DNA from: Climacium dendroides
Taxonomy: Eukaryota; Streptophyta; Bryopsida; Hypnales; Climaciaceae
Length of the DNA stretch: 64,000 bases
Direction: 5' to 3'
Assembly (NCBI GenBank): GCA_950106755.1
Contig: OX467083.1
Coordinates: forward strand, 17,913,029-17,977,028
In this document: positions 35,295 through 47,900 of the stretch, piece after piece
How positions within the stretch are numbered: the stretch's first letter is position 1
Layout of the letters: each line of letters begins with the position of its first letter
Notes under the pieces: generated by a model
The model's database searches: none
The model's input: only the letters and a program-made list of their open reading frames with translations
Told to the model about the DNA's origin: nothing
Made by a program: the position numbers and the translations under genes

Positions 35295-36794
35295 ACTTTT
35301 AGTCTATTCAGCTTCTGAACAAGAGAGTGCAACTTCTTTTTTGTTCAACTTTTTTAGTGCTCCTTTTCAAAGCAATTCTGATTAGATAAAATATTCTGTT
35401 TTTTCTATGTAAATTATCACTAGTGGACATCATGTCCTTACCCATCCAAGGAATCTACCCGACTTGGTTGAAACTGGTCAGTAGTAACCAATTCCATGTT
35501 AAATGAGATGGGGGAGCAAACTGCTGGGATCTCCATCCACACAGTATTCACCCAGAGTTTCTAAGGTTTCTTCTGAAAAACTCGCAATTGATATCAGTTG
35601 TTTGTAAACTAAAAAAGGATGGCAATCTTTAACCAGTGTTGTCACCCATGACAGGTTGTGCAATGATACTATCTTTTATTAAAAAAAAGAAATGTTTAAT
35701 TGCATAAACCAATTTGTGTAATTGAGGTTGGTACTGGCAAAATGGATGCTACTGGCTTGAAATCACTGAATGAGCTTTTCTGTTGGACTACTTGAGTTCA
35801 GTGGATGTGATGTGCACTGGCATTATTATACAACTACTCAGCCTTCATGGACATAAAACAGAAACCTTCTCATACAAAGACTTGCCAGCAAAAACAAAAG
35901 TCTGTCCTCAGAAGAAAAATTGACAAGCAAGTGTTGGGGTACCTAGCCCAGGGAAAATGACCTCAACATTGGCTGGTATGAAGACACCAGTTAAGCATGT
36001 TGTAAAGTCACATCTTACAAGGGACACAAATGACAACTAGAAGTCACCTTATTTGCATGTGCCCTCATCTGTCACTGAATCTGCTTCTGCAGCCAACCGC
36101 ACTTGCACGTCCGCTTGCATGTCCACTTTGAAGCTGTTACTCCTGGACAAGAACAAGAATGTGGGTCAAGGCCCTGCAAGCTAAACTGAATGAATAAGAG
36201 GCAAAGCGGCATCAGCTACAGAGGCATACAGAAAATTGCCACACTATTTAGGGTATTTGGCTTTGATTCATGGAGTGGCAGAATGCGAGGTGGGCCACTT
36301 CTAGTCACAATATTCAGCTGGTGGTTCAAAAAGCTCGTCTCATGAAATACTTGTGATTGGTCAGCCCACATTGTACAACACGTTGGGTAGGCACTGGATT
36401 ATACACCAAACCATCTGTAATCTTGTGCCATCACTAGGGGTTCTGAAGGTATGTCATCTCCAATTTCTCTGCAAGATTTTAAATTAGCGCTTGATTGCAT
36501 TTGAAGGCGAATTTCTAACAAACCAGAGAGGGAGCCCAAATGTTCTGTGGTCTTGTATTCCAGTGGTCAAGACATTCAAAGTTCGGCATCCAGTAATGCA
36601 GCTGGTCCAGTTCTAGTCGAGGGAATTCGTCTTTGCTACAATTTTCAGTCTAGAACTGATTTTCCACCTGTGCCTTGAAGATTGCCGTTTGAGATTGCCA
36701 CCTGATCTAACCAAAAACAACGTGAACAGGCATAATTTGCTTACGCCTCTCATGCTGAGCTCCGACTTCTGACACGAGAACACCTCAAAACCAG
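35295..36794. other. upstream region of the FAD oxidase gene
   Basis: GC content is higher than in the transposon-rich DNA to the left. No long frame, no repeat match within the window and no unambiguous TATA box close to 36795. It may hold the promoter and leader. Confidence 0.4.
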
Positions 36795-38983
36795 ATGGCG
36801 ATGCACAGCCATCCGACCGAAGCTATAATGAGAATAATGTTGACTCTGTGGACGATCGCCACATTAATTACCTGCAGCAAAGGAAACAGTTGTCGCTGTT
36901 CGGATTCTAAAGGTGCTTGTTGGCCGACTCAAGAGGAATGGAATTCTTTCAATGTAACCCTGGACGGTCGCTTAATTGCTCCCAAACCCACAGGTAAGCC
37001 TACAAGCAGCAGCTCTTCCGCGTTGTACGTGCTTGTGCGTGCAAAATTACACCACGACTGGTTCTTCAAACTCATGATTTATCCATGATCGATCTGACCT
37101 AGATCTTCCATATGGAGTGCATGTTGCAGCCAAGTTCTAGAGTTAATTCGGGTCTTGTATACGTGGTAAATCTCTAGCTAGTAAGAATAAATTAGATTGA
37201 GTTTTTAATTACGAGGGATTCACTAAGCTGCCTGATTGCCAAGCAGAGGTGATGAAAAGAGAGAACAGATCTCAATTGCCATTGAGGCTAACAGCATTTT
37301 CGGACCTCATTCTTGCAAAATTCAGGAAACCCCTGTCATGAGCCACATTTCGACGCAACAACGTGCCAGAACATTCGGAACAATCAAATCAATTCTTACA
37401 TGCGAGCAGGCAATGCCGGAAGCATGCAAACCGAGAATTGGGAGGAAGATGGCGACAAAACCTGCGCGATGAATGCGTCGAAGACGAGTATTTGTTATCA
37501 AGGACTAGTGCCTGTGCTGGGTGTGCAAGTGGAAGCTGTCCAGGACGTGCAGAACGCCATTCGTTTCGCAACGCTCCACAACCTCCGCGTCGTGATCAAG
37601 ACCAGCGGCCACGACTTGCTCGGCCGAAGTGCAGCAGCTGGTTCATTTCTCATTTGGATGCACAAGCTCAAGAACATCATCATCCATGAATCCTTTATGC
37701 CAGAGAGCGGATGTGCGCATCACGGGGCCGCCATCACTGTTGTAGGTGGCGTTCCATGGGGCGAAGTCTACGACGCGTTGAAGCCTACAGGGTACATTCT
37801 CGTGGGCGGGATGTCACTCACGGTGGGCGCCGGGGGTGGGTTCGTTCAAGGAGGCGGCCATGGAGCCCTCAGTCCCACCTTCGGGCTGGCCGTCGACAAC
37901 GTCCTGCAGATGGAGGTGGTGACGGCGGATGCCACACTGCGAGTCACAAACGAATGCCAAGAGGTGGACCTCTTCTTCGCCCTTCGCGGCGGCGGTGGGG
38001 GGACCTTCGGGGTGGTGACATCCGTCACGTACAAACTCAATCCAAAACCCAGCAACTTGGTGGGTGCCATCTTGCAGCTGAATCCTCCCAATGGAATGGC
38101 CTGGACGACGGCGACGCAAGAAGAGATTCTGACTGTGTGGGCCGAAGGCACGGCTCCACTCGATGCAGCTCACTGGGCCGGATACTGGAGCATCAATCCC
38201 AATTTATTTTTCGGGAATTTCTTGGTGCCAGCCACAGAGACGGCCGCGAGGGCGACCTTCACTCCCGTTGTGCAAGCTCTGTCACAAATCCAGAACGTCA
38301 CAACCACCCTGTACTTAATCCACAGCTACTCCACATTCCAGGAATGGCATAGTGCCGTCTATGGGCTGCTCTTCCCCCTAACGGACACGGACTACACAGG
38401 AGCTCGCGCAGTGCTAGGGTCGCGAATCATCCCCTTCTCAGCTCTGAAGAATCCTCGTGGCCTGGCGAAGACCATAGTCGCAGCCATGCAGGTTTCTGAG
38501 AGCTCTAGCGTGCTGGCCCATATGGTGGTTGGGCCAGGAGTTCGCATGGGGGATCCTCTTCGACAAACGTCCGTGACGCCGGCGTGGCGAGAGGGGATCT
38601 GGCACTTGGCCACACGATCGAGTTGGAGTTGGAATGCAACGGAAGTGGAGAAAACAGCTGCCCGGATTCATACCAGAAGCTTTGTTGAAATGCTGCAGAC
38701 GGCGTTTCCTGAAGCCGGTGCTTACGTCAATGAAGCTAGTGTTGATGAGCCCGATTGGATGCAGTCGTTCTGGGGGAATGAAAATTACGCCAGGTTAAGG
38801 GCGACCAAGCTGCAAGTTGATCCTCTCGGCCTATTCGTTTGCAGGCAGTGTGTGGGCAGCGAGTTGTGGAGTGAGGACGGCAATTGTATCCAGGATAGAA
38901 GTCGTTGGTTCATAGATGCACCGACACCTAATGCTCTCAATCAGGCAATTTCGTCAGTACACTTCAAACGGCAAATCCAGTGA
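36795..38983 (+). CDS. secreted FAD-linked oxidase, PCMH/BBE-like, fungal type
   Basis: Two exons, 36795-36993 and 37326-38983 (donor CAG|GTAAGC, acceptor TTCAG|GAAAC), give 618 residues. Residues 12-30 look like a signal peptide. Then comes a Cys-rich N-terminus (CRCSDSKGACWP, W..FN) and a PCMH FAD-binding domain (about residues 125-310). SGHDLLGRS carries the likely FAD-linking His162; VGAGGGFVQGGGHG and LRGGGGGTFGVV are flavin-binding loops. The Cys used for a second FAD link in plant BBE proteins aligns with Ser about 230, so attachment is probably by His alone. The BBE C-terminal segment (DPLGLFVCRQCVGSELW) is near the end. N-terminus and C-terminus resemble fungal isoamyl-alcohol-oxidase/6-hydroxynicotine-oxidase-like proteins more than plant BBE enzymes. 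Substrate unknown. The start could also be Met12. Confidence 0.88.
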
Positions 38984-39350
38984 CATCTTTGACTCGGGTA
39001 GAAATTACAGCGATGGAGAATTGCTTGAAAAGACTCCGTATGATAAAGACCATCTCACCATAACATAGTCGACATTTGTCTAAACCTCTACCTTATTGCA
39101 CTCGTTTCTTTCTACATCCAAGATCAAAAGATATGTAAAACCATTGCTAACAGAAAAAAAAACATATAATTTCACAACTGTATGACCTTTCGAGAAAGGA
39201 CACTTCTAAATCGCAGCGTCTCACAAAGTTTAGCTTAATGATGATTTCATGTAATCTCACACTTCGGTCCTGCCCAGTATAGCCCTGAAACCAATGATGA
39301 ATGCCTATGTCTTTGAAATCTGTGAGTGTACAACTAAACGAACCGGAAAG
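38984..39350. other. 367-bp gap between convergent genes
   Basis: It separates the stop codons of the FAD oxidase (plus) and the kinase (minus), and must hold both 3' UTRs. An A run near 39152-39162 is present. No terminator can be defined. Confidence 0.6.
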
Positions 39351-42300
39351 CTACATTACAGTACATTTCTCTCTCTTCTCTGTTTTCTCGGATACGACTC
39401 CATTGCTGACGAATCCGGCATCCACCTGGATCTTTTCCAAGCGTTTTATGCACTCTGCAAACGTTGGCCGTTTGCTCGGATCCGAGTCCCAGCACTCCTG
39501 TATCAATCTGAAAAAATGAGCCAGAACAGGAATAAGTCAGGTACACCCAACATCTGCAGAACATCAAATCTTTGCACTTCCGTGTAGAGCAGATATTACA
39601 GATGCCAACACACGCCAGTACAAAAAACTGCTTAGTTCAAATAGTGGACAAAGAATCGCGCAATCATACTCAGGAATGGCCAGCACTCACTCTTTCATTC
39701 CAGATGGGTAGGAGACGTTGAAGGATGGACGTTGCATATCTTTAGCTCGAGATATGGCGATGGATTTTGGCAGCTGGTATTTTAGCGAACTTGCTCCTTC
39801 GAACATCTGCGCTCAATGACAGCGCACATCGATGTAGCATCAATATTTCACAAATTTATCTCAGCGAAATGCAGCGGCTTAAGATGTTAAAAAAAATATT
39901 CGAACGTTTCTTCCGAACATCTAATAATATGTTCACATTTCAAGTCTCCCCACACTCTGCATAATTCTGCTGTGAATTCTAAAACGTGCCCGTGATAATA
40001 TCATGAGCTAAGATGGAAAATTTCTTTTGCAATCACGTTAGAACTTGATTGGCAGATCTCTGAACAGGTCACCAAACCTCTTGAACGATGATGGCAAACG
40101 AGAAGACATCTACGCTTTTGTCGTAGTTCTTGTGCATGAATACCTCTGGGGCCATATATCGATCTGCTCCAGCAACACAATGAACATAGTTACAAATGAC
40201 AAATGTGAAAATAGCGGCTATGCTTGAAGAAACTGACACTCAGACAAATACCCGCACTTCGATCAAATGTGCGCAGCATATCTCGGGTATGACACTTCGT
40301 AAAGATTTCAAATTCCTTTGATAGTTAAAGTGCAACACCGAAACCTGCTCTGACATCATGCATGCTCGCAAAATTGAGAAATTTAGAATTGACGCCATTC
40401 GAGATCGAGATATCAACTTACAAGAGCCGGTCTCGCCCGTCATTTCATACAAGGCGTTACGATCCGCTTCGAGAGGATCAAGGAGCTTGCCCAGCCCGAA
40501 GTCTGCCACCTTCAGATGACCCGCCTCATGTTTCAAAAGATTCCTGATCAATGCGATGCCATAAAGGAATGAGAGAACCGAAAAGATGTCAGGTTGTTAA
40601 AGAACACACGAAATTTTGGCCACTCTCAATAGGATGGAAAGAAGTTGCGAATTAATACTGCTCAATCACAATAATTTCGCTAGTACCTGGGCTTTAAATC
40701 GCGATGAACAATAGCATTCGGCTTGTTTTCGTGTAGGTAGTTCATGCCTCTGCAAAGTCACAAGAATACATTTGAGCTTCCAAAATTCGCTTAACGTTTT
40801 ACCATCACGTTGGAGCTCCTATACCGATGAGGTTCAGAGACCATTCACAAAACGTGTGATTGAAAATTAAATCCATCATGAACCACATTGCCCATAAACT
40901 GTAGGTACTTGAAGCGGTCTTGAATTAACAAGCCAACGGCATGATGATGCCCAGAAGAATTTGCTCAAAGTTCACCGCTAGTCAGAAGGTGAAGCAACGA
41001 GTCACTCGGATACAAAAGAAAAGTACAGAGGTAAATGGTGTTTAGAAAAAACCTGGCGATGTCGAGAGCAAAACGAATAGATGTTCTCGCATCTAACCTT
41101 CCCTTCCTCTCCATCAGGTCATGTAGATCTCCCTGAGAATAAATACAATTAGGTTGAATACGATAAGAGAGAAAATCCCACTTGCAAGCCCACTTCACAT
41201 CGCCTCTGATTTGTTCAACTTGCTCAAAACTTAGATTTCAAAAGTATGAAGTTTGTCGAGTCTAACTTTTGGAAGATATTCAGTGACCATGACCATCGGT
41301 CGCTGCTTTGTCACAGCTCCCAGGAATTGCACTATGTTCGGATGCGAAAGATTTGACAGTAAAGCCAGTTCAGCTACAAACTCCTTCCTGTTTGCCACCA
41401 ATTTCAAGGTGTCAATGGGTCGAATGAATGTCATATTTCCTAATTAAATGCAAGATGGGTGGCTTCAGCGATCTCGAAGGGACCTTATCAAGGTCAAAAT
41501 GAGAATGATGGAGCATGTTTGATGTGAAAATCTTATCGGTACTTCGATCTACTAAAAGACTTCCCACAAATGGATTTCTTAACACCTAGCAGTACGCCAT
41601 ATTCAAGCCGACGCATCGCCCCTAACACTGAATAATATATAAATATTATATTCTGCCCCAACTTACAAAACTTGAGGATCTTTCGACAACTCAGCAGTGA
41701 TAGTCTTGGCAGCGACTATTGTGCCTCTCCACTTCACAACTCGAATTTCTCCAAACGCACCCTGTGAACACGTTTATTGCAACCCACTTAGTTTCTGACG
41801 ATCAGGTGGTTCTGATGAGGAAACACTTTAAAGTGATAAAAGAAAAGTAAGACAATCGAAAAATGTTTTACAGGGATTCAATATGCAGCGCACAAACCAT
41901 AGACAACTTCCTACCTCGGTGCGTTTTAAGTCCTGGCACATAGATACTCAAAGTTCCATCCAAAATTTCAAAAAAATATGTACAGTCGGGTACTGAAAGC
42001 TTACAACCTCCTTTTGGAGCCATTCAAAGATTTGTACATAATATAGAATAAAATTAGCTTTTTTTGTCTTGCATAAATATCACTCAATTCTTAACCAATC
42101 CCAATCAAGCATACCAAATTTCAGTTTCAAAAAAGAAAAATTCCATTTTTGGTGAATTTTTAAAGTCAATTTTCGTGGTTTTACATAATATTCTATTGAA
42201 TATTATTGGTGATAAATTTTTTTAATTCGATTGCATGGATATGTAGGGAACATCCATATGTACATCTTTCATATTAAAAAACACCCCCTTAAATAACAAA

Positions 42301-43824
42301 AACATGATCAATGAAGAGTTCAATGAAAAGTGTCATATGACCAAACTTTGAAGAAATGGATATCTCTATATTTTAACTTGATTTTGGCAAAGTAATTGTG
42401 CCATCATACTCAAATGTACAAAATTGGTTACCATGTGAGGTGCAAATAGAAAAACCTAATTACAATAAAGATATATCTATTTTACAAAATTTGGATATGA
42501 TCACCCCAATATTGAAATCTCTACAGATGAAATTTTGAAGCTTTATTGGAGATGCTGGTTAGAAGGAAGATTCATATAGATGTTTCCTACATGTCTAATG
42601 CAATCAAATTTTAAAAATTCATCATGAATAATTTTCAATCAATGATAATGTAAATCACAAATTTTAAATAAAACAATTCACCAAAAATGGAGTTTTTGTT
42701 TCTAAAACTGAAATTTGGGTATGCTTGATTGGGATTGCGATGCAATGATAATTATTTTTACCGAAAAAATACCAATCATAATCCACATTGTAAAAAAAAA
42801 AAACTTTGAATGGCTCCAGAAGGCAGTTTGTAAGCTTTCAGTACCCGACTGTACATTATGAACTGATGAGAAACGATTCACTTACTTTACCAATGAATTT
42901 GCCTTTACTCATGTTCAGCTCGGAAATCGGGATCTCGAATTCGTGAAGACCGCGTGACTGCTACATAACCAAAATGTAGTACAAGTCAATAACCTTGGCC
43001 ACCATAAAACTGTAGTCATTCAGAAAATGACTGAATAGGTAAAATACCAATAATGGCTTACCTTGATGAATCCACGTCCAGCTTCCAAAATTTTACAAAT
43101 GTCCTCATGTCCATAATCCTTCGCATTTGATAATGGCTGTCCTCATGACAGGACACTCCGTTAGCACCTCACTGCCAAAAATCAAAGAATATTGGGTTTG
43201 TGCGATGACCACCCCAAAATATAGGTCCATGGTACTGGCACATCCTCAAGAACCTATTACATGAGTCATGTGCAGTGTTGTACGGGTGCCTCATACTCTA
43301 CTATATCCACTTATCTGTCATACTGGAGACCGTCCATATGTCTTAACGACAGCTGCTCTTCTAAAAGGTGGATACAAGCTGGGCTAAGAAAATGACCATG
43401 CCGATTTCAAGCGCTAATGTGTTGTTAACCATTTTTCATAGGTATGAAAGAAAGATCAGAATCAGAGAGAGCGTAACAACACAAATTATGATTCAAGAAA
43501 TTTTCTTTTCAGTACTTTTCACATGCTGTCATGCTAAACTTCTGGAAAATCAAGATTCTTTTTCATCTTCAAGTGATGAGGTGGCAAACTTACTGTATCT
43601 CCATTTCGGTCTATCGGATTCGGGTCGGCCTTGTTCTCCAATAAAAAACTGACCACAGCAGCGTGACCTTCACTTGCTCCAAGATGCAAAGCTGTTCGAC
43701 CGTCATAATCCGCAGCATCCACCGGCATGCCTTGATCCAGCAGCTTCTGAATCCCCGCTACATCTCCTTTGCTTGCACAGTACAGAAGATTACCAACTTC
43801 TTCTGCCACCTTCGGAGCATTCAT
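39351..43824 (-). CDS. ankyrin-repeat Raf-like kinase (ILK/VIK type), 11 exons
   Basis: Exons (plus coordinates, read right to left): 43824-43594, 43136-43062, 42960-42886, 41761-41667, 41387-41267, 41132-41053, 40749-40687, 40543-40422, 40163-40078, 39806-39691, 39507-39351. All borders are GT..AG and the frame is unbroken, giving 406 residues. Residues 10-105 are ankyrin repeats (DYDGRTALHLGASEGH). The kinase domain follows: glycine loop IGKGAFGEI (125-133), Lys146 (VAAK), HRDLKPRN with Asp243, DFG Asp261, APE at 292-294, ending at KRLEKIQ. All catalytic motifs are intact, so it should be active. It belongs to plant MAPKKK Raf-like group C (relatives: Arabidopsis ILK proteins and VIK, hormone and stress signalling). 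Start: Met at 43824 lies 12 nt inside an exon whose acceptor is at 43837, so an upstream exon is likely; it may be untranslated, or may extend the protein. Confidence 0.9.
41983..42851. mobile_element. Tc1/mariner-like foldback MITE in kinase intron
   Basis: The 869-bp element begins CAGTCGGGTACTGAAAGCTT (41983) and ends with the complement (to 42851), flanked on each side by TA (41981-41982, 42852-42853), as expected of Tc1/mariner. The inverted repeat continues far inward: GGAGCCATTCAAAG against CTTTGAATGGCTCC, CAATCCCAATCAAGCATACC against GTATGCTTGATTGGGATTG, CATGGATATGTAGGGAACAT against GTTTCCTACATGTCTAATGC. It is therefore close to a complete hairpin with arms of about 430 bp and loop near 42420. 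No transposase. It accounts for most of the 1124-bp intron between kinase exons 3 and 4; without it the intron would be about 255 bp, like its neighbours. Confidence 0.85.
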
Positions 43825-43836
43825 GTCGAAGTAAAC

Positions 43837-45050
43837 CTGAGAATACAACATCCGAAGCCGAAATTCAAAATCGATTATAGTTTTTAAGCATTTTCTAGCA
43901 TGCAAACGATTCTCGAGAATCATGCAAACGATTCTTTAGGTTTAAAGAGGAGAGCATCAGCATAGCGCCCTCATTCCGTGCCGAATCTTCTGAAAATATT
44001 CAATAGAAAGTCTTATCTCATATTACATAGCTCCAGTACAACCTAATTGAGGACAGAAAAACGTAATCTCCGAAAAATTCGCAAACCACAAATTTGAAGA
44101 AAATATTGCGAGAGTCGGTGCCAGACCGAAAATTGACCCGGCACACCGCCACCCCAATCAGCTCCCAACCCCTACCGCGCTTCCCAGCTCGATCCAAAGC
44201 CGAAAGAAGAGCGTCGATCCATTGGCAGCCAGGAAACAAGGCGAGTGGTAATAGAGCACCTCAGTCAAGCCCTTCCGCGCAAATCTTCAGCTGGCGATGG
44301 CGGAGAAACTCGAAACGCGAAACCAAGGCACAAACAACCCTACGCACCAACAATCTGACGACCGATGCCCTGGGTCGGGAAGAGCGGGCCCCTGGGATAG
44401 CGACCATTTGGGCGGGGCCAAGAGGTGATCCCCACCGTCCGTGGCCCCGTTTCCATCCGCGCCGTCCGATTTGCTCGGGGATAACGGGAGATCTGGGCCA
44501 TCTGTCACGGAGAGACGATCTGAGCCATCCGATTCGGGCGGGGCTGGAGGAAGATCGTGGCCGTGCGTAGCGGAGGGAAGGTTTGAGCCCTCCGATCAAA
44601 GTCGTTTGGACAGGGTCGAGGCGCCGCATACGATTCTCGTGGCAGCAAATCAATTCCCATAGTAGCTGCATCCATTGTCAAAGTGGCTCCTTCTTTTTTG
44701 GCTTCGACTGCACTGACTGGGCAAGTGCGTCAATGTGTCTCCATATCGGAAAGACAAGTCATAACACTCCCAAAGTCGTTTCCGGATGTTCCTCCACCTC
44801 GGTATTGGCAACAGTCTTCGCACTGTAGCAGTAGATTCACCCTGTTGATTCTAGATTCCAACGCATACCAATGTCCTCTCCGCATTGTACCTTGACATTA
44901 GAGAACATGCTTCAGTAATATACGTTACGGTACTTCGGCACTCAAATGCCTTCCAGTAGTAGCCATACAGTAGCAGTAGGTCCACTGAGGGAGGAGGAGG
45001 TCCATGAAGCAACCATTTGACTTCTTGAGCTGATTCGCACATTAATTTTA
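43837..45050. promoter_or_regulatory. GC-rich 5' region of the kinase gene with repeated motif
   Basis: From about 44100 to 44640 GC is high. On the minus (gene) strand a motif like CGGA(C/T)GGC.C.GATC recurs: near 44590 (TCGGAGGGCTCAAAC), 44530 (TCGGATGGCTCAGATCG), 44500 (ACAGATGGCCCAGATC), 44465 (TCGGACGGCGCGGAT) and 44435 (CACGGACGGTGGGGATC). GCCCA cores resemble plant site II elements. Probably the promoter and a non-coding first exon. Overlapping frames of up to 158 codons on both strands have no domain and are not called. Confidence 0.45.
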
Positions 45051-46330
45051 GGGTCAGTTTTTGTTTTTTTGGAACAGGCCTTCACTGGTGCAATTATGGA
45101 GGGATGGAGTCGGACAGGCTCAAACCTGCCAGAGTGTGTGAATTTTCGCTCAAAAAAAAAAAAACTTGTTTAGGATGGCATACGTTAGTAACAGTCAAAA
45201 TTTCTTCATCTCATGGTGAAAAATCTCTAGACCGTCAAAATAAGCAATTCAGCATGGTGGAGGCACCTTTTCTAGAAAAAAGAAGAAGCATTTATGTAGT
45301 ATTAGCAATTGAAAATCATGAATTTTTAAAAAATAGAATTTTTGGATAAGACATGTAATTATTATAAATTTTCAAAGTGGAACTTCCTAAGCCAATCGCA
45401 ATTAAGTGAGAGAATAGTTTAATTGCACTTTTGAGACTCTTTCAATAGAAGTCTACTTGCCAAAAATAGGAACATAGATGTTTTTGCATGTTTTCATCTT
45501 TGTCTTTAGTAAAATGGAGGATGGAATTTTATCACCAAATATTAAAGTTTCAATTACATCCTATAATTGATAGAGATTGTAGTAAATAGTCCATTTAAAA
45601 AAAATTATAATGATTTTCATTCTATTTTTAAAATCTAAAAGAAGATGCGAATTCTAAGAACATTCATAGAGTGTTGACTTTAGAATTAGGTTCATTGAAT
45701 GTAGTCTTTATAGTTTAAGTTCAATGATTATGGCTTGTAGAAATAAAGTACATTGAATGTAGTCTTTGGAGATTGAGTACCTTGAATGTGGCCTTGTGGA
45801 TGTAAGTTCATCCTATGTTGAAAATCCACAAATTCACCCCCAATGATCCAAGTGAACATTTTTTAGTCATTGTCCCTCTTTTTTGAATTCCCTATTCTTA
45901 AATTATTATTTTTTTAATAAAAAATATTTTAAAAAATAGAGTGCATTATAAATCCAATGGTGGCAGTTTCATCAAATTTTGAGTTAAATTCCACCTTGTG
46001 AAATTTTTTAAGTTGACAGCAATGTAGGATAGTTTATAGCTCATGTTTTTTGGTTTAATTTGGGCATGAACTAAAAAGTCAACCAACTAGTGCTATTGTT
46101 GCCTACTTCAAAAATGATAAATCCAAGGAGCTCAAGGAGAAGAAAAGTGTGCCTATTCTTGTTTTTCTTAAAAAAATACTACTCTCATATCAATAACAAC
46201 CAAGCTCCACCCAAATTTGCAAAATGACTAGAATGTTGTGAAATTTTAGATGAGCATTTTCAACTCCCTTGTCTTTCATTTAGCATAAAAAGGTCATCAT
46301 ATTCGCACTAAAATATGCTCCTTCAAAGTG
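45051..46330. other. AT-rich intergenic DNA, degenerate short tandem repeat
   Basis: No gene. 45690-45800 holds about three loose copies of a roughly 50-bp unit (TTCATTGAATGTAGTCTTTA, TACATTGAATGTAGTCTTTG, TACCTTGAATGTGGCCTTGT). Confidence 0.5.
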
Positions 46331-46555
46331 TGCTGCCATGTTTTTCCATTGTTCCAAATAAAACTTCAAACTTAAATATCTACTAAATTGTGTGGTCAAA
46401 TAATGTGTATTTTTTTGAGATACTCACTTTCAATGTAAAGTGCAAGATCCTATGATTAAATTTTGTAAAATCTCAAGAAAAAATGAGATTACAAGTTGCT
46501 CAAGCGCTTGATAGTTTTGACCCATTTCAAAAGTACACCCCCAGGTCATTAGAGG
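46330..46555 (+). mobile_element. family A right-end fragment
   Basis: CATGTTTTTCCATTG onward matches the last part of family A (GTGCAAGATCCTATGATTAA), ending CATTAGAGG followed by TTAA (46556-46559). The left part is missing. Confidence 0.5.
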
Positions 46556-46970
46556 TTAAATATTTGAAAAATAAGTTTCTTGATTTTTCATCTTCAAAAT
46601 TTTAAAAGCTTAAATGAAAGTATTTAATTCAAATAACATAACAAATCTTTAATCTTTGTACAAGTAATTATTTAAAAATATACTTTATTGGCATCATATT
46701 TAACATTTTTGAATATTGACTTACATAGAAGTTCAATCGATTATATTATGCCAATAAAGACACAAAAGTTGGAGCCTCTTGAAGTTCTTAAATTCATTTT
46801 TTTAGAATTTTCATAATTATTCACTACCATTCACAACTCTAAAAGACTAAAACTACATAAATTGGATGCAACAATACCTTCAATTGCATCATAAAGATTA
46901 TCTAGGATGGTTGATGAAGTCCTATGTCCTCAAACTTAGTTTCCATGACAACATTCAATGTTTTATTTAA

Positions 46971-47896
46971 CCCCTAAAGTCCCACTGTCCTTTCAAGGGA
47001 CACAATGGATTTTAGGTAGGCTCCTATGGTCTCAATATTTTTCATGATTTTTTTTAATCTTTTAGTGATTATAAAAAAACACATTATCTTTCCAAAAATA
47101 TAATTTTTATTTCAATTAGGACCTGGGATCAAAAGTTATGGAACAAAAAGCCCTTTTTCCATTCAACAAGTAGAAAAAAAACTTCAAAAAAATTTAAAAT
47201 AAAATATTTTTAAAATTTGATCCATATAAAATATATTTTTGTGTATATGTCAAGCTTCAATACATTCCATATGGATTTGTCATGAAAAAATTATAGACAA
47301 TCTTGTTTTGGGGGCAATTAAAGCATCTTCTTGAAAAAATAATTTGTAGAATTCATTTCTGACCTCAATTTTTACAATTTTAAGAAAAAATTTCATAAGG
47401 TTGAGATTGTTTGCTAGAACAATCTCTCCATTGAGATTAGTATTTTTAAGTTCCATCTTATAGCTATCAACAATTTAGATTTTCCTTCAATCTTGAACCT
47501 ACTTCTATTTAACAATTTTTTAATGAATGAAAATTAAATGTATTTATTGATTTTTTAAATTCCTAAAAATTCAACTCAATTCTTAATCATATAAAATTAT
47601 ATATTCAAAATTAGTAAAGCAAAAATTATAAGTTATGAAGGTTTAAAGCCAAAAAATGTAGTTGAACACTAGGTGCAAAAAAAAATGGTTTTTTCACTTA
47701 AACACAAATATCTTGCAATTTACATAGTCAAAGTTTGTGAAATTTCTGCCACACATTCCTATACTAGTCTAGTACAAGATCCTATGATTAGATATGCAAA
47801 AAAAACTTTTATTAAAAACGTTTTGCTCATTGCTATAGAAATGGCAGTTTTGAGTGTTTTCTATGGAAAAGAGGCCTTGAAACTTTTAATTAGAGG
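46971..47896 (+). mobile_element. family A element, TTAA on both sides
   Basis: TTAA at 46967-46970, then CCCCTAAAGTCCCACTG; right end TTAATTAGAGG followed by TTAA at 47897-47900. The 926-bp interior matches 32251-33154 throughout, including CAATCTTGTTTTGGGGGCAA, AAGCATCTTCTTGAAAAAAT, GAACCTACTTCTATTTAAC and CTAGTACAAGATCCTATGAT. The 75-codon frame at 47673 lies inside the repeat and is not a gene. Confidence 0.8.
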
Positions 47897-47900
47897 TTAA

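Noticed and set aside
44094..44671. Frames of 158 codons (plus) and 136 codons (minus) upstream of the kinase
   Set aside because: A GC-rich region is stop-poor by chance. The sequences are compositionally biased with no domain. More likely promoter or untranslated leader, though a coding first exon of the kinase is not excluded.
47673..47900. 75-codon frame
   Set aside because: It lies wholly inside a family A element and ends at its TTAA border.
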